Positions 1 to 6,455 of a stretch of DNA of 9,128 nt are shown one piece after another. The position numbers and the translations under genes are program-made. Below the pieces are notes generated by a model, which saw only the letters and a program-made list of their open reading frames with translations, was not told the DNA's origin and searched no databases. The stretch is from Pseudomonadota bacterium. GTDB lineage: Bacteria; Myxococcota; Myxococcia; Myxococcales; Myxococcaceae. The stretch covers positions 1 through 9,128 of the forward strand of contig JAFADT010000637.1 of assembly GCA_023424585.1 (NCBI GenBank), given 5' to 3'. The first letter of the stretch is position 1, and the number at the start of each line of letters is the position of its first letter.

Positions 1-383
1 CCGGGGAACGGGCCGCGCGGGCCGCCGCGGGTGACGCGCGAGGAGACGGCGGAGAGCTCCTCGGGGCTCAGCGCGGGCGCGGGGTCCGACCGCGTGTTGC
101 CGAGCAGCGCCCCGTCCGCGGCGCGCAGGGTGACGCGCATGCCCATGCGCTGCTGGGCGCGGTCGAGCGACGCCTGGAGCGCGGCGGGGTCTTCGCGCAG
201 GGCGGACCACTCGTCGACGAAGTAGGACAGCTCGTCGTCGAAGCGGTTGCGCCAGGACTCGTTGCGCAAGAGGTCTCGCGCGAGCATGAGCGACACGCCC
301 ACGAGGAGGATCTGGATGACCCCCACCAGGTAGATGCGGGGGAGCAGGCCCATGGGGAGGCGGAAGAAGCGGCGGGCCTTCAC
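1..383 (-). CDS. Sensor histidine kinase, N-terminal part (cut by window edge)
   Basis: Open frame directly behind the response regulator, running off the left edge after about 127 codons; no stop is seen. The start is the GTG at 383–381, which overlaps the regulator's TGA as GTGA and has a GAGG seven bases upstream. An in-frame ATG at 353–351 (residue 11) lacks a Shine-Dalgarno. The visible protein begins with a basic patch (KARRFFR), then a hydrophobic membrane helix at about residues 17–35, then a polar, probably periplasmic stretch (FDDELSYFVDEW at about 50–61 onward). The HAMP, HisKA and ATPase domains would lie outside the window, so the kinase assignment rests on the membrane-anchored N-terminus and on translational coupling to an OmpR-type regulator. 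It is expected to autophosphorylate and pass phosphate to that regulator. The signal sensed is unknown. Confidence 0.75.
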   Translation of the reverse strand, partial: MKARRFFRLPMGLLPRIYLVGVIQILLVGVSLMLARDLLRNESWRNRFDDELSYFVDEWSALREDPAALQASLDRAQQRMGMRVTLRAADGALLGNTRSDPAPALSPEELSAVSSRVTRGGPRGPFP

Positions 384-1117
384 GGCTCCGCCTCGGTCTC
401 GGTGGCCAGCATGTAGCCGGCACCGCGGACCGTCTTGAGCAGGCGCGGGTTGCGGGGGTCCAGCTCCAGCTTCTGGCGCAGGCGGAAGATGTGCACGTCC
501 ACGGAGCGGTCGAACACCTCGTCCGCGCTGCCCTTCACCAGGTCGAGCAGCTGCTCGCGGCTGAGGACGCGGCCGGCGCGCTCGGCCAGGACGCGCAGCA
601 GGCTGAACTCGTAGGTGGTGAGGGACAGCGGCTTGCCGTCCAGGGACGCGCTCAGGCTGCGGGGGTCCAGCACCAGGCGGCCCGCGTGCACGGGGTGGCT
701 GGTGGGGCCCACCTTGCCGCGCGCGCGGCGCACCTGGGCGCGGATGCGGGCCAGCAGCTCGCGCGACGAGTAGGGCTTGGGCAGGTAGTCATCCGCGCCG
801 GACTCCAGGCCCAGGACGCGGTCGGCCTCCTCGCCGCGCGCGGTGAGCATGATGATGGGGACGTCCGTGCGGGTGCGCAGCTCGCGGCAGACCTCCAGGC
901 CGTCGCGGCCGGGGAGCATGAGGTCCAGGAGGATGACGTCGAAGGCGTGGCGGGACGTCTGGAGGAGCGCGTCGGTGCCGGAGGCGGAGACGGTGACGAT
1001 GATGCCGTGCTCCTGGAGGTAGCGGGCGGTGAGCCGCGCCAGGCGTTCATCGTCCTCGACGAGCAGCACCTGGATGGTGGCTTCCTCGGAGGTCGTGGGG
1101 CGTGGGGTCGTCTCCAT
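380..1117 (-). CDS. OmpR/PhoB-family two-component response regulator
   Basis: A 245-residue DNA-binding response regulator. The receiver domain spans about residues 15–130: acidic pair D22/D23, phospho-acceptor D65 in LLDLMLPGRDG, switch T92 in MLTAR, and K114 in LPKP. A winged-helix effector domain follows at about 145–240, with the family motifs LTTYEFSLL, SREQLLD, RSVDVHIFRLRQKLE and TVRGAGYML. The length is normal for the family, apart from a 14-residue polar leader before the receiver. The ATG at 1117–1115 has GGAGA (1130–1126 on this strand) eight bases upstream. It is the first gene of an operon with the histidine kinase. Its target genes cannot be deduced. Upstream lie a plausible promoter near 1266–1294 and a strongly structured leader, which may mean control beyond autoregulation. 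Confidence 0.96.
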   Translation of the reverse strand: METTPRPTTSEEATIQVLLVEDDERLARLTARYLQEHGIIVTVSASGTDALLQTSRHAFDVILLDLMLPGRDGLEVCRELRTRTDVPIIMLTARGEEADRVLGLESGADDYLPKPYSSRELLARIRAQVRRARGKVGPTSHPVHAGRLVLDPRSLSASLDGKPLSLTTYEFSLLRVLAERAGRVLSREQLLDLVKGSADEVFDRSVDVHIFRLRQKLELDPRNPRLLKTVRGAGYMLATETEAEP

Positions 1118-1139
1118 GGGTCGGGTCTCCGCGTGGGGT

Positions 1140-1213
1140 GCGGACCGGAGGCGAACGAGGGCCCGGACTTCTCTCCGTTAAGTCCGGCCCCCGCGGTCCG
1201 CCTCCGGACCGCG
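1140..1213 (-). promoter_or_regulatory. Structured leader of the response-regulator mRNA with competing stems
   Basis: Three dyads are visible. Hairpin A (1192–1213) has 9-bp arms CGCGGTCCG/CGGACCGCG around a 4-base loop. Hairpin B has 8-bp arms at 1163–1170 and 1180–1187 (CCGGACTT/AAGTCCGG), extendable by three G:C pairs past one bulged base. A long-range stem can also form between 1140–1153 and 1199–1212, matching at 13 of 14 positions. It uses the same bases as hairpin A and encloses hairpin B, so the two folds exclude each other. If transcription starts near 1259, all of this lies in the untranslated leader, ending about 22 bases before the ATG. It could equally be a DNA operator. Confidence 0.45.
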
Positions 1214-1265
1214 ACCTGCAACCTCTCACCCCTACATTTCCAGGGGGCTACGGGCGCATGACGAA

Positions 1266-1294
1266 ATATTACGGACGGAGGTCCAGCAGGTCAT
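1266..1294 (-). promoter_or_regulatory. Candidate sigma-70-type promoter for the response regulator/kinase operon
   Basis: Read on the minus strand, ATGACC (1294–1289) is followed after exactly 17 bases by TAATAT (1271–1266). Each hexamer matches the consensus at 4 of 6 positions. This is the only clearly AT-rich patch between the regulator's start and the lipase terminator. It would give a leader of about 140 bases. The placement is inferred from sequence only. Confidence 0.4.
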
Positions 1295-1334
1295 CCCAGG
1301 GGCATGCAGGGGGACGGCCGCAACGGGCCGAAAT

Positions 1335-1484
1335 TCAGTCCACGCCATGGCGCCGGGCGAGCGCCCGCCGGTCCACCCTGCCCGCGGGGGTGCGAGGCAG
1401 GGCATCCAGGCGCCGCAGGGTGCGCGGCCGTTTGCAGCGGGCCAGCCGGTCCGCGCAGAAGGCCGTCAGGGCCTCCAGGGTGGG
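1335..1484 (-). pseudogene. C-terminal remnant of an adenylate-forming (acyl-CoA/MenE-like) ligase
   Basis: About 49 codons ending in TGA at 1337–1335 read as the last subdomain of an AMP-binding enzyme: LEALTAFCADRLARCKRP, then LDALPRTPAGRVDRRALARR. In the family this is the 'LAxYKxP…LPxTxxGKxxRxxL' end of the C-terminal lid domain. The rest of the roughly 500-residue enzyme is missing; the same frame upstream (to 1622) is an Arg/Pro-rich run without motifs. The catalytic A10 lysine is arginine here (codon AGG at 1379–1377, one base from AAG). It is not a recent copy of the intact synthetase at 4860–6416, since the two tails differ at most positions. It is most likely a decayed, inactive gene end. 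Chance similarity in GC-rich DNA is possible but the motif spacing argues against it. Confidence 0.55.
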
Positions 1485-1587
1485 CGAGGCGCCGGGCCGG
1501 GGTGGCCGGCGAGGACTCCTTCGACAGGCGGGCCTGGGACCTGGGCGCGCTGCTGGGCGTTCCCGTCCCACCGCGCCCCTGACCCGC

Positions 1588-1620
1588 GAGGCACGGGCGC
1601 GCGGAACGCGCCCGTGCCTC
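1588..1620 (-). terminator. Perfect 14-bp hairpin downstream of the lipase gene
   Basis: Arms GAGGCACGGGCGCG (1588–1601) and CGCGCCCGTGCCTC (1607–1620) pair without mismatch around a 5-base loop. The hairpin starts 12 bases past the lipase stop codon. No T-run follows on either strand, as is common in very GC-rich bacteria, so it may act as a terminator for the lipase operon, as a transcript-end stabiliser, or in both orientations. Confidence 0.7.
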
Positions 1621-1631
1621 ACGTCACGTCA

Positions 1632-3617
1632 TCAATCCCGCGAGGCGAGGTGCGCGGAGATCTTGTTCCACACCGCCGGGGTGATGCCCATGCTCAGGTG
1701 GTCATAGGCCATGCCCTCCTGCTTCGCGTCGGCGGTCTTCTTCGCGGCCGTCCAGCCCTGGGTGAGCTGGGTCATCGCCGCGATGCTCGCCTCGAAGAGC
1801 ACGCCGTCGCTGCGCAGCGCGGACGTGGTGGACGTCATGCCGTCCGTCTCGAACGGCTGGGACCCGCCCGCCGTGCCGTACAGCACGTAGAGCGACGGCA
1901 GGCGCGAATCCAGGCCGTGCTCCGCCAGGCGCGTGATGAACCTGCCGCCCATCTCCATGGCCGCCGCCATGCCCAGGCCGTCCATGATGCGGTACTTGCC
2001 GTAGCCCAGCGAGTCGTACGCCTCCCGGTTCATGTTCGTGTTGTACGCGTGGAACGCGAAGCACGGCGAACCCGCCGGGTCGAACGCCGTCGTGCGGCAC
2101 ACGCGGTGGTCGCTCGACTGCATGTAGCCCGCGGCGATCCAGGGGTTCAGCGGGTTGTAGATGAGCTTCGTGTCCAGCCAGGGGAAGTAGCGGTTCTCGT
2201 CCGGATCGATGTCGTCCCACGCGGACGCGCTGCGGTCCGGGATCGGGTACGTGCCGCGCAGGTCGTACGCCGCCTGCAACTGGCCCGGGTACGCCGTCAC
2301 GTACTTGCCGCTGTCGCTCACCGAACCGAAGAGGCTCATGTTGTACTCGTCGAAGTTGAACGACGACGCGGACAGCCCCTGGTTCGTGTTCAGCGCCTTC
2401 AGCGTGCTGCTGGACACCGGCGTGCCCGTGCTGGACAGGCCCGTGATGTTCGACAGGTAGATGCGGCGGAAGTAGTCCGGCCACGTGCCGCCGGAGCCCG
2501 CGCACACGCTCTCCGCGTAGGGGTTCTTGAACCAGGGCACGTCATACCCGAACGTCACGCACTGGAACGCGGAGAAGTACGTCCAGGGCATCGGGCCGCG
2601 GCCCACCGGCGCGTTGGAGGCCGTGCTCGCGATGGTCAGCGTGTGGATGGGGTGGCGGAAGTTCAGGTCGATGCCCTTGTGCGGGCCGGACAGCGGCACG
2701 TACACGCGCACCGAGTCGTCATACGCCGGCACCTGCGACGCCTGCTCCTTGGCCAGCCGCTCGAAGAAGCGCGTCGTGCTGAAGCCGCCCCACGTCGCCG
2801 CGTTCGCCAGCCAGGGGTCCACCGCCAGCACGCCCTTGCTCCACGCCACCACGTCCACCCGCGGCACGCCCGGGTGCAGCGCCTTGATGCGCTGGACGGC
2901 GTTGGCCACGTGGATGGCGTGGTTGAAGTTGTCGCCGTGGAACGAGCCGAACGTCACCGCGTACACGCAGCGGCCCTTCGACTCCAGGTCCTGCACCATG
3001 CCCGTCAGCTGCGCCGCGCCGTCGTAGGTGCCGCCCGAGCCGTTGTTGCCGTTGGGGAACAGCCACACGTTCGCGTCCTGGATGGCGCCGTGCACCAGCA
3101 GCGTCGGCGTCTTGTTCACGTCGCAGGTGCGCGCCGCGGTGGCCCGCCCCTTGTGCAGCAGGACGAAGCGCGCCTCCGGCCTGGTAGGGCCGGGCGTGGG
3201 GCAGGTGGCCCCGGTCGTCGTGGCACAGCTGTTCCCGTAGTAGAGGTTGAACGCGTTCACCAACTGCTGGTTCAGCGAACCGAAGTACGTCTTCAGCGGG
3301 TAGTCGCTGGACTGGTACGTGTCCTGGTCACGCAGCTTCAGCGTGCGCGGGTTGTAGTACTCCGTGCGGAAGCGCTGCTTGCCTTCCAGCAGCTCAATCT
3401 GCCCCCAGGACCACGAGGGGGGCGTGTACGTGCCCACCACCCGGTAGTTGCCGGTGAAGGTGGGGACGGCGTCGAAGTACGGGGCCAGGTCCGCGTCCAG
3501 CGGAGCCTCGGCCGTACCGACGGCCTCTTGAACCGGGGGTGCTTCCGCGGGGTTCTCGGCCCCGCAACCTGCCATCAGCAATGCGGCCGTGAGCGACAGA
3601 CTCCAGGTGCTTCGCAT
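1632..3617 (-). CDS. Lipoprotein lipase/esterase, class 2 lipase-like alpha/beta hydrolase
   Basis: A 661-residue exported hydrolase, probably acting on ester lipids at the cell surface or in the periplasm. The N-terminus has a short basic region, a hydrophobic core and Cys18 in LLMAGC, a usable though not ideal lipobox, then a Pro/Glu/Ala-rich linker. An unassigned segment (about 45–165) precedes the hydrolase core. The core shows LLVHG (oxyanion loop, 173–177), the nucleophile elbow AWSKG with Ser260, probable acid Asp604 in SDGVL and His640 in YDHLSM. The last two follow the 'DG(L/V)V…H' arrangement of bacterial lipases. Some 340 residues lie between Ser and Asp, far more than in compact family members. 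At least eight Cys after the lipobox suggest disulfides and export. The ATG has GGAGG five bases upstream. It lies 129 bp behind the hydrolase gene, so it may have its own promoter. Substrate is unknown. Confidence 0.85.
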   Translation of the reverse strand: MRSTWSLSLTAALLMAGCGAENPAEAPPVQEAVGTAEAPLDADLAPYFDAVPTFTGNYRVVGTYTPPSWSWGQIELLEGKQRFRTEYYNPRTLKLRDQDTYQSSDYPLKTYFGSLNQQLVNAFNLYYGNSCATTTGATCPTPGPTRPEARFVLLHKGRATAARTCDVNKTPTLLVHGAIQDANVWLFPNGNNGSGGTYDGAAQLTGMVQDLESKGRCVYAVTFGSFHGDNFNHAIHVANAVQRIKALHPGVPRVDVVAWSKGVLAVDPWLANAATWGGFSTTRFFERLAKEQASQVPAYDDSVRVYVPLSGPHKGIDLNFRHPIHTLTIASTASNAPVGRGPMPWTYFSAFQCVTFGYDVPWFKNPYAESVCAGSGGTWPDYFRRIYLSNITGLSSTGTPVSSSTLKALNTNQGLSASSFNFDEYNMSLFGSVSDSGKYVTAYPGQLQAAYDLRGTYPIPDRSASAWDDIDPDENRYFPWLDTKLIYNPLNPWIAAGYMQSSDHRVCRTTAFDPAGSPCFAFHAYNTNMNREAYDSLGYGKYRIMDGLGMAAAMEMGGRFITRLAEHGLDSRLPSLYVLYGTAGGSQPFETDGMTSTTSALRSDGVLFEASIAAMTQLTQGWTAAKKTADAKQEGMAYDHLSMGITPAVWNKISAHLASRD

Positions 3618-3690
3618 GCGGACCTCCGGGTGGGTGAAGGGTGCGGCGACAGCGGACTGCGACAGCGCGTGGACGCACGGGACACACGAC

Positions 3691-3717
3691 GGGCCCCAGG
3701 GGCTCCCCGGAGGGCCC
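3691..3717 (-). terminator. GC-rich dyad between the alpha/beta hydrolase and lipase genes
   Basis: GGGCCC at 3691–3696 and 3712–3717 can pair, with more G/C pairing inside (GGGG at 3699–3702, CCCC at 3705–3708). It lies 30 bases past the hydrolase stop and about 75 bases before the lipase start. No T-run follows. It could reduce read-through into the lipase gene. G/C-rich dyads are frequent by chance in this DNA. Confidence 0.3.
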
Positions 3718-3746
3718 TCGCGTGACTCGGGGTGCGTCAGGGACGG

Positions 3747-4802
3747 CTAGCGGGCGTGCTCGCGCAGGAACGGGACGAGCAGGTCCTGGAACTCCTGCGT
3801 CTTCTCCAGGTGCGGGCTGTGGCCCGTGTCCTGGAGGACGACCTCGCGGTAGCGGCCGCCGTTGGCCTTGTAGCGCTCCATGACCTTGCGCATCTGCGAC
3901 ACCATGGGCTGCGGCGGATACACCTCGTCGCCGGGCCAGCCCGGGACGGCGCCCAGCTTGCCCAGGAAGCCGAAGTCGAACAGGGACGTGTCGGAGACGA
4001 TGGCGTCGTCCGCGCCGCGGATCCACAGCACGTCCGGCCCGCTCGTCAGCGTCGCGAAGGAGGAGGTGTTGTAGTAGGCGGGCGCCATCGCGTTGTTCAT
4101 GCCCGTGGTGCCCGGCGCCACGCCCGGCCAGTTCGGCGACTTCGTGAAGTTGCCCGGGTACAGCGCGTCGGACACGTGCGTTTCCAGCACGGAGTCCAGG
4201 AGCAGCTCCTCGTCCGGGTGGCGGAACGGCGGCTTCACGTAGCAGCCGTTCATCACGTTGCGCGGCGACGTCTGCGACTCCGTGGAGCGGTCCTTGTTCT
4301 TCAGCCGCTGCACGAAGTCCGGGTTGGCCGTGCCGCCGCCGGAGCCCGCGAAGTCCGCCCAGCACGGCGTGCCGTTCGCGTCGCGCGTGCCGCCGAAGCC
4401 GTAGGGCGACAGCGGCGCCTCCACCACCAGGCCGGCCACGCGCTCCGGGTGGTCGATGGACAGCTGCATCACCATGCCCGCGCCCGCCGAGTGCGCCACG
4501 AACACCGCGCGCTTCAGGGACAGCGCGTCCATCAGCGCCGCCAGGTCGTCGCTGAAGTCGCGCATGCCGCGCGTGGCGTGGATGGTCTTCTCCTCCGTGT
4601 GGCCGTAGCCGCGCATGTCCGGCGCGATGCCCCGGAAGCCCTCGGGCAGCGTCTTCATCAGCGACTCGAAGAACGCGGAGGAGGAACAGTTGCCGTGCAC
4701 GAAGATGACGGGAAAGCCCTCCTCGCCCACGAGCCGCGCGCGCACCCGGAGCCGCTGCGTGGGGATGTCGCGGATCTCGACCTTCCTGGATGAATCAGCC
4801 AT
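3747..4802 (-). CDS. Alpha/beta-fold hydrolase (serine esterase/lipase-like)
   Basis: A 351-residue hydrolase with no evident signal peptide, so probably cytoplasmic. Core motifs occur in fold order: VIFVHGN (33–38, oxyanion), the APDMRGYGHTE strand-loop (60–70), nucleophile elbow AHSAG with Ser105, acid candidates Asp265/Asp266 in IRGADDAIV, and His328 in DTGHSPHLEK. Between Ser and Asp a long cap region (about 130–245) contains unusual Gly/Asn-rich stretches. The elbow has Ala rather than Gly at its first position. AGGAG sits seven bases before the ATG. The gene lies 57 bp behind the acyl-CoA synthetase, so it is probably in the same transcript. Cleavage of an acyl ester or thioester fits the context, but epoxide hydrolase, haloperoxidase or lactonase relatives share the fold. 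The Ser nucleophile argues against an OleB/dehalogenase role, which needs Asp. Confidence 0.88.
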   Translation of the reverse strand: MADSSRKVEIRDIPTQRLRVRARLVGEEGFPVIFVHGNCSSSAFFESLMKTLPEGFRGIAPDMRGYGHTEEKTIHATRGMRDFSDDLAALMDALSLKRAVFVAHSAGAGMVMQLSIDHPERVAGLVVEAPLSPYGFGGTRDANGTPCWADFAGSGGGTANPDFVQRLKNKDRSTESQTSPRNVMNGCYVKPPFRHPDEELLLDSVLETHVSDALYPGNFTKSPNWPGVAPGTTGMNNAMAPAYYNTSSFATLTSGPDVLWIRGADDAIVSDTSLFDFGFLGKLGAVPGWPGDEVYPPQPMVSQMRKVMERYKANGGRYREVVLQDTGHSPHLEKTQEFQDLLVPFLREHAR

Positions 4803-4859
4803 GTGCGCGCTCCTGGTTGGGTTTGCGTTGATTGAACCTGAAAGAAGAAGCCCCGTGCG

Positions 4860-6416
4860 TCACGACGCGGCCCGCGCGTCAGCGGCGATGGCCGCCTCGC
4901 GCAGCTCGCGCTTGAGAATCTTCCCGGCGGGGGACACCGGCAGGGCCCCCACCAGCTCCACCCGCTTGGGGACCTTGAAGCGTGCCACCCGGCCCTTGAG
5001 GTGCTCGAGCAGCGCCTCCGGCGAGGCCTCGGCCCCCGGCTTGAGCACCACGTAGGCCCGGCCGCACTCGCCCCACTTCGCGTCCGGCACGCCCACCACC
5101 GCGCACTGCTGCACGGCCGGGTGCTCGTACAGGACGGTCTCCAGCTCCAGCGGGTACACGTTCTCTCCGCCGGAGATGAACATGTCCTTCTTGCGGCCCG
5201 CGATGGTGAAGAAGCCGTCCGCGTCCACGCGCGCCAGGTCCCCGGTGTGGAACCAGCCGTCCGCGTCGATGGCCTCCTTCGTCGCGGCGTCGTCCTCGAA
5301 GTAGCCGGAGCACACGGAGGGCCCCTTCAGCACCAGCTCCCCCACCCCGCCCACGGGCACCGCGTGGCCGGCGTCGTCCACCAGCTTCGCGTCGATGAAG
5401 TAGTTGGGCCGGCCGATGGAGCCCGCCTTGGACACCGCGAACTCCGGCCCCATGCTGAAGATGCCCGGGCCGAACTCCGTCATGCCGAAGCCCTGCTTGA
5501 AGGGCACCGGGTGCACCGCCTGCCACGCCTGGAGCAGCGGCACCGGCAGGGGCGCCCCGCCGCTGGTCACGAAGCGCACGGAGGAGAAGTCCGTCCCCCT
5601 CCAGCGCGGCGAGTCCATCAGCTGCTGGTACTGCGTGGGCACCGCGAAGAAGAGCGTCACCTTCTCCTTCGCCACCAGGCCCAGCATCTCGTCCGGATCC
5701 CACCGGCGCATCAGCACCACGGTGCCGCCCACGGTGAGCAGCGGCAGCGTGTAGACGAGCAGCCCGCCCGTGTGGAACAGCGGCGTGTGCGTCACCGTCA
5801 CGTCGCCCTGGCGAAGCTCATGCACCAGCGTGTTGAGCGTGTTCCACGCCACCATGCGGTACGAGATCCTCGCGCCCTTCGCGCGGCCGGTGGTGCCGCC
5901 GGTGAAGAGCAGGCAGAGGATGTCCTCCTCGCTCACCGCGTCGTTCGTCACAGGAGCGGCGGGCGCGTACGCCACGGCCTTCTCATACGGCTCCGCGCCC
6001 GGCAGGCCCTGCGCCTCCAGCGACACCAGGCGCAGGCCGTCGCCCACGTGCTCGCGCACCTGGGCCACCGCGGCCTTGAAGTCGTCCCCGAACAGGAGCA
6101 CGCGCGGGCGGATGGCGCGCACGCCCTCCGCCAGCTCCGCCGCGTGCAGCCGCCAGTTGTAGGGCACGAAGATGGCGCCCAGCTTCCCGCACGCGAACAG
6201 CGCGTCCAGGGACTCCACGCCGTTGTGCGCGACGATGGCCACGCGGTCGCCGCGCCGCACGCCCGCCACGTCCCGCAGCCAACCCGCGAGCGCGTTCGCG
6301 CGCGCGTTCATCTGCCGGTAGGTGAAGCGGCCCGCGTCCCCGCGGGCCACGTCCACCACGGCCACCGCGTCCGGCCAGTAGAGGGCGCCCCGCCCCATCC
6401 AGTCTCCGATGAACAT
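4860..6416 (-). CDS. Acyl-CoA synthetase (AMP-dependent, ANL superfamily)
   Basis: A 518-residue fatty-acid or carboxylate–CoA ligase. It would activate a carboxylate with ATP to an acyl-adenylate and then transfer the acyl group to CoA. All core motifs are present: the P-loop TGGTTGRAKG (172–181), GFGMTE (309–314), GWFHTGDLA with Asp393, hinge region GRKKDMFISGGENVYP (about 407–422), and the A10 lysine Lys499 in SPAGKILKREL. The length is normal and no carrier or reductase domain is fused, so it stands as a free ligase. No signal peptide is seen. GGAG lies eight bases before the ATG. It begins 39 bp after the KAS III-like gene and precedes the hydrolase by 57 bp, so one transcript is likely. 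It may supply acyl-CoA to the KAS III-like enzyme, and the TetR protein may sense the product; both are inference. Chain length cannot be read from the sequence. Confidence 0.93.
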   Translation of the reverse strand: MFIGDWMGRGALYWPDAVAVVDVARGDAGRFTYRQMNARANALAGWLRDVAGVRRGDRVAIVAHNGVESLDALFACGKLGAIFVPYNWRLHAAELAEGVRAIRPRVLLFGDDFKAAVAQVREHVGDGLRLVSLEAQGLPGAEPYEKAVAYAPAAPVTNDAVSEEDILCLLFTGGTTGRAKGARISYRMVAWNTLNTLVHELRQGDVTVTHTPLFHTGGLLVYTLPLLTVGGTVVLMRRWDPDEMLGLVAKEKVTLFFAVPTQYQQLMDSPRWRGTDFSSVRFVTSGGAPLPVPLLQAWQAVHPVPFKQGFGMTEFGPGIFSMGPEFAVSKAGSIGRPNYFIDAKLVDDAGHAVPVGGVGELVLKGPSVCSGYFEDDAATKEAIDADGWFHTGDLARVDADGFFTIAGRKKDMFISGGENVYPLELETVLYEHPAVQQCAVVGVPDAKWGECGRAYVVLKPGAEASPEALLEHLKGRVARFKVPKRVELVGALPVSPAGKILKRELREAAIAADARAAS

Positions 6417-6455
6417 GCGAAGAGCTCCTGTCTGAATGAGGCGGGTGGAGGGTGA

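Larger units (their letters stand above)
1118..1631. other. 514-bp intergenic region between response regulator and lipase genes
   Basis: No intact gene is convincing here. From left to right it holds the regulator's ribosome-binding site, a leader with strong dyad symmetries (1140–1213), a candidate minus-strand promoter (1266–1294), a minus-strand fragment resembling the C-terminus of an adenylate-forming ligase (1335–1484), a plus-strand stretch ending at 1582 that reads like the tail of some protein but is not recognised, and a perfect hairpin (1588–1620). The mixture of remnants on both strands suggests a deletion or rearrangement scar between two formerly separate loci. Confidence 0.7.

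Noticed and set aside
31..225. Short plus-strand open frame at the left edge
   Set aside because: It lies opposite the histidine kinase N-terminus, which is supported by translational coupling and a membrane helix; the plus frame is Ser/Arg/Ala-rich without motifs.
1347..3725. 792-codon open frame on the plus strand opposite the lipase gene
   Set aside because: It is an Arg/Val/His/Ala-rich shadow of the lipase codons on high-GC DNA, with no domain motifs; the minus-strand frame has a lipobox, catalytic motifs and a good Shine-Dalgarno.
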